In this document: piece by piece, positions 62,249-64,000 of the stretch
How positions within the stretch are numbered: position 1 is the stretch's first letter
Layout: each line of letters starts with the position of its first letter
Assembly (NCBI RefSeq): GCF_016937515.1
Contig: NZ_JAFHKM010000002.1
Location: 4,459,001 to 4,523,000, forward strand
DNA from: Cohnella algarum
GTDB taxonomy: Bacteria; Bacillota; Bacilli; Paenibacillales; Paenibacillaceae
Direction of reading: 5' to 3'
Length of the DNA: 64,000 bases
Made by a program: the position numbers and the translations under genes
The notes under the pieces: model-generated
Database searches by the model: none
What the model was told of the DNA's origin: nothing
The model's input: only the letters and a program-made list of their open reading frames with translations

Positions 62249-62995
62249 ATGCCAAATTCCAGACAGGAACAATTGATTCGCTGTCTCGGCGAGAAATCGC
62301 CGCTGTCGGTGGAGGAGCTGTCCGTCCTGCTTTCGGTTTCGGAAGCGACGGTCCGGCGGGATCTCGTCGAGCTTGAAGACAAAGGCCTGATCGTCCGCCA
62401 GCGCGGCGGCGCTTCCTTGCCCGGATTGGGCGTCGAGCCGCTGTTCAACCAACGTCAAAAGCTCAATCGGGATTGGAAGAGGAAGATCGCCCAGCACGCC
62501 GCCGAGCAAATAGCGGAAGGCGAAGTCATCGCGCTTGATGTCGGAACGACGACGGCCGAGCTTGCCAAGGAACTGCTCAAAAAGGCCAACCTCACCATTT
62601 TCACGTACTCGCTGCAGGTGGCGAGTATTTTGTCCCGAAGCCGCCATAAGGTGTATATCGTCGGCGGGCATTTTCGCATGTCGGAAATGTCGATGGTCGG
62701 CTCCATCGCGCTGAGCACGATCAAGCAATTCAACTTCGACCGGTTTTACCTCGGGCTTGCGGGCTTGTCCAAATTCCAGGGCCCGACCGATTTCAGCCTC
62801 GAGGAAGTAGAAATCAAACGCGCCCTTATCGAACGTTCCAAGCAGGTGATCGCGCTGGCGGATCCTTCGAAATTCGGCGTTTCCTCCTTGGTCAAGGTAT
62901 GCGAATTCGATGAAATCGACGAGATCGTGACGGAGGAGAGCGGGCGCAAGGCGGCGGAAGAGCTGGAATTCGCGGGCAAAATAACGATCGTATAG
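62249..62995 (+). CDS. DeoR/GlpR family transcriptional regulator
   Basis: This 248-residue regulator has an N-terminal DeoR helix-turn-helix (RQEQLIRCLGEKSPLSVEEL, VSEATVRRDLVELEDKGLIV) and a C-terminal sugar-phosphate-sensing domain with ALDVGTTTAELAKELL, YIVGGHFRMSE and LADPSKFGVSS. ATG 62249 follows AAGGAG. It is flanked by two copies of the same operator-like sequence, suggesting autoregulation and control of the downstream amidohydrolase. Confidence 0.9.
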   Translation: MPNSRQEQLIRCLGEKSPLSVEELSVLLSVSEATVRRDLVELEDKGLIVRQRGGASLPGLGVEPLFNQRQKLNRDWKRKIAQHAAEQIAEGEVIALDVGTTTAELAKELLKKANLTIFTYSLQVASILSRSRHKVYIVGGHFRMSEMSMVGSIALSTIKQFNFDRFYLGLAGLSKFQGPTDFSLEEVEIKRALIERSKQVIALADPSKFGVSSLVKVCEFDEIDEIVTEESGRKAAEELEFAGKITIV

Positions 62996-63015
62996 CGCGT
63001 GGCGGTTATGCGGAA

Positions 63016-63047
63016 AGAGCGGGAGCGGCGTTCCCGTTCTTTTTTTG
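63016..63047 (+). terminator. Intrinsic terminator after deoR-type gene
   Basis: GAGCGGGA pairs with TCCCGTTC (one G-T pair), followed by seven to eight T. Confidence 0.8.
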
Positions 63048-63252
63048 CATGTCAACATTGTTGAATTTCTGCCCCTCGCCATCCGCCCAGGGGCGATTCG
63101 GAGAATCGGTTCCGGCTTTCAATTTATATGTAATAAAACATGACGCTATAAAAGTGAATGTTTGTTCCAGAAACCCGCCTCATTTTGCAATTATGCCCAC
63201 ATTTGTGCATGAAACTATGGTTTTTTCGTTCGGTTCAAGGTGATTTTTGATT

Positions 63253-63307
63253 TTTTTTGATTGAAACATGATTTTTTGTTGACAGTATTTGATCGAAATA
63301 TTATATT
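63253..63307 (+). promoter_or_regulatory. Amidohydrolase promoter with overlapping DeoR-type operators
   Basis: TTGACA (63279-63284), 17 bp, TATATT (63302-63307). Just upstream is TTGATTGAAACATGATT (within 63253-63273), and the spacer itself contains TTTGATCGAAA (63288-63298). The stretch 63048-63252 is AT-rich and holds no gene I can support. Confidence 0.65.
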
Positions 63308-63447
63308 TAACTTACGGAACGAGAAAAGGGTTATGTGATTTATGTGTAATGTAAGATGACATCATTTCTTCGTTTGCCGCCTGCTCCGGACCGGACCTTC
63401 CGTCCGGCAACGCCGAACGCATCATACTTGCAGAGGAGGAGTCGATA

Positions 63448-64000
63448 TGGCCGTCACATCGACCGAAGGAGTGCCGGAACAAAAGCGAAGCAAGCCGATG
63501 CCGTTCCCCGTGATCGACACGGACGTGCACGAGCGTTTCGCTTCCGTCGAGGAATTGCTTCCTTATATGAAGGAGCCGTTCTTAAGCTACATGAAGCATT
63601 GGACCGGATGGGGAGAACTCAAATATACGCATCCGATCGGCGGCTCCAGGCTGGATTCGCTGCTGCCCAACGGCAACGTGCCGGGTTCCGACTACGATGT
63701 GCTCCGGGAGCAGCTGTTGGACGAGTACGACATTCAGTACGCGATCTTGACCGGGCTGTTTTATCCGGCGACGATGGAGGCCCAATTCGAGCTGGCCGGG
63801 GCGCTAGCCGCCGCCTATAACGAATGGGTGGTCGACAACTGGCTGGGCAAGGACGACCGGTTTCTCGGATCGATTCACGTCGCGCCGCAAATTCCGGAGC
63901 TCGCGGTCCGGGAAATCGAAAAATGGGGCGATCATCCGAAAATGGTGCAGGTGCTGCTGCCGATCGGCAACGTCGCGCTCGGGGATCCCTACTATCACGC
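63448..64000 (+). CDS. Amidohydrolase family protein (amidohydrolase_2), cut by window edge
   Basis: The reading frame from ATG 63448 (after GAGGAGGAG) stays open to the window edge, about 184 residues. It has the metal-binding start FPVIDTDVHERF, then YDIQYAILTGLFYPATM, AAYNEWVVDNWLGKDDRFLG and HPKMVQVLLPIGNVALG. This fits the TIM-barrel amidohydrolase_2/ACMSD-like family, which includes decarboxylases and hydrolases of cyclic acids. The substrate is unknown. The promoter carries operators of the adjacent DeoR-type regulator, so it is likely induced by a sugar-phosphate-like signal. Confidence 0.85.

Noticed and set aside
63049..63243. Small reading frame between the DeoR-type gene and the amidohydrolase
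   Set aside because: No ribosome binding site, AT-rich regulatory stretch, and it follows directly on a terminator.

Overview
The window is a GC-rich, gene-dense stretch of a spore-forming, single-membrane Firmicute. The closest fit is Paenibacillaceae (Paenibacillus/Cohnella-like). Evidence for this is SpoVM, a SpoVIF-like protein, RemA, YlbF/YlbG, PrkC/PrpC, a minimal TatA/TatC pair, frequent GTG/TTG starts with strong AAGGAGG-type ribosome binding sites, and B. subtilis ylo-cluster gene order (rqcH, Ca-ATPase ... remA-gmk-rpoZ-coaBC-priA-def-fmt-rsmB-rlmN-prpC-prkC-rsgA-rpe ... spoVM-rpmB-yloU-yloV ... recG). No rRNA, tRNA, prophage or CRISPR array was seen.

Layout. 0-10 kb: start of a Ca2+/H+ antiporter, an Asp23 protein, an FtsW-type gene, YugN, an M20 amidohydrolase, a CBS protein and an XPB-type helicase with its helicase-associated partner. 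A complete ISLre2-like element sits exactly at the partner's stop codon. 10-19 kb: ylbF-ylbG, a secreted protein with a recent 145-residue internal duplication, an OmpR-type regulator and a large hybrid sensor kinase, a LysR regulator and a PHP phosphoesterase. 19-29 kb: rqcH, a Ca2+ P-type ATPase, then an operon on the minus strand encoding a Tat-signal subunit, a GMC oxidoreductase, TatC and TatA; dapF follows. 29.4-33.2 kb: a tandem array of 52-bp repeats that has been split by an IS110 element and by an IS5/IS1182-like element. 33.3-55.8 kb: yitJ and the conserved housekeeping cluster. 55.9-64 kb: SpoVIF-like, SRAP protein, a TPP-riboswitch-controlled thiamine-precursor uptake operon, a TatD hydrolase, a DeoR regulator and the start of an amidohydrolase.

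The most unusual content is not protein coding. A family of 52-bp tandem repeats occupies three intergenic sites (29.5-33.2, 49.5-49.8 and 56.9-57.1 kb). Each unit carries a short TTGAGT...ACTCA-type inverted repeat. In the first site two unrelated insertion sequences lie in the same 7-nt linker of two different units. Two of the sites also share a ~75-bp head sequence. The IS110 leader contains short sequences identical to its left flank and to its right end, which is what a bridge RNA would show.

Three conserved genes (ftsW-type, helicase-associated, rsmB) are each broken by loss of one base in a run of five or six C/G. One added base restores the expected protein in every case, so these are more likely consensus errors than pseudogenes. 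Family assignments come from motif recognition by eye; no searches were run.
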